This document shows, one piece after another, positions 32,374 to 32,412 of a stretch of DNA of 32,412 bases. A model generated the notes under the pieces. The model did not search any database and had not been told where the DNA came from. It worked only from the letters and a program-made list of their open reading frames with translations. A program made the position numbers and the translations under genes. Where the stretch lies: the NCBI GenBank assembly GCA_017513795.1, contig JAFXEJ010000089.1, positions 1 through 32,412 on the forward strand, given 5' to 3'. The stretch is from Ruminococcus sp. Lineage in GTDB: Bacteria; Bacillota; Clostridia; Oscillospirales; Ruminococcaceae. Each line of letters begins with the position of its first letter. Position 1 is the stretch's first letter.

Positions 32374-32412
32374 GGCCCGGTAGTTCAGTTGGTTAGAACG
32401 CTAGCCTGTCAC
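32374..32412 (+). tRNA. tRNA-Asp (anticodon GTC), cut by the window end
   Basis: The 5' half only: acceptor GGCCCGG, TA, D stem GTTC/GAAC, anticodon stem CTAGC and loop CTGTCAC, which gives anticodon GTC. It follows tRNA-Val after 2 nt and is part of the same transcript. The 3' half lies outside the window. Confidence 0.9.

Overview
The window looks like a chromosomal segment of a Gram-positive anaerobe of the class Clostridia, most likely Ruminococcus or a close relative in the Oscillospiraceae. This is inferred from strong GGAGG-type ribosome binding sites, consensus sigma-A promoters with 17-nt spacers, the rimP-nusA-ylxR-ylxQ-infB-rbfA order typical of Firmicutes, the ymdB-spoVS pairing, and GTAGGGG and GGGGGAAACC palindromic repeats that I associate from memory with ruminococcal genomes. 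No phage, plasmid, IS transposase or CRISPR array is visible.

Layout. 1-188: a palindromic repeat abutting a strong terminator. 189-5104 (minus): a lipoprotein, then the pth-mfd pair. 5207-13998 (plus): one long translation and ribosome-maturation operon, rimP-nusA-ylxR-ylxQ-infB-(acidic orphan)-rbfA-nrnA-truB-ribF. 14103-19417 (plus): a Gld-like ABC system (ATPase, permease, GldG-like protein, DUF4340-like protein) plus a small orphan. 19424-19701: terminators and an inserted repeat. 19719-21149 (minus): a polysaccharide flippase. 21467-22057 (plus): an Ig-like (BIG2) surface protein. 22145-23461 (minus): a CNNM/CorC-type transporter with a long leader. 23867-26682 (plus): a consensus promoter, a yybP-ykoY-type manganese riboswitch with its terminator, and a P2-type cation ATPase. 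26684-29072: a strong promoter, a large inverted-repeat element, a small membrane protein, an amidohydrolase and ymdB. 29096-31585: spoVS and recG. 31654-32160: a small XRE regulator divergent from a 60-residue orphan. 32220-32412: tRNA-Val(TAC) and the start of tRNA-Asp(GTC).

How the genes work together. The 5.2-14.0 kb operon joins transcription elongation (NusA), initiation (IF2), 30S assembly (RimP, RbfA), tRNA modification (TruB), nanoRNA turnover (NrnA) and flavin synthesis (RibF). The 14.1-19.4 kb genes resemble an envelope ABC complex with two membrane-anchored accessory proteins. The 22-26.7 kb genes form two divergent metal-transport units, each under a long structured leader. The most unusual structural signal is a pair of related repeats (1-146 and about 19518-19680) that both end in AATCTCA directly against a terminator hairpin. 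In the second case the hairpin is duplicated exactly on both sides of the repeat.
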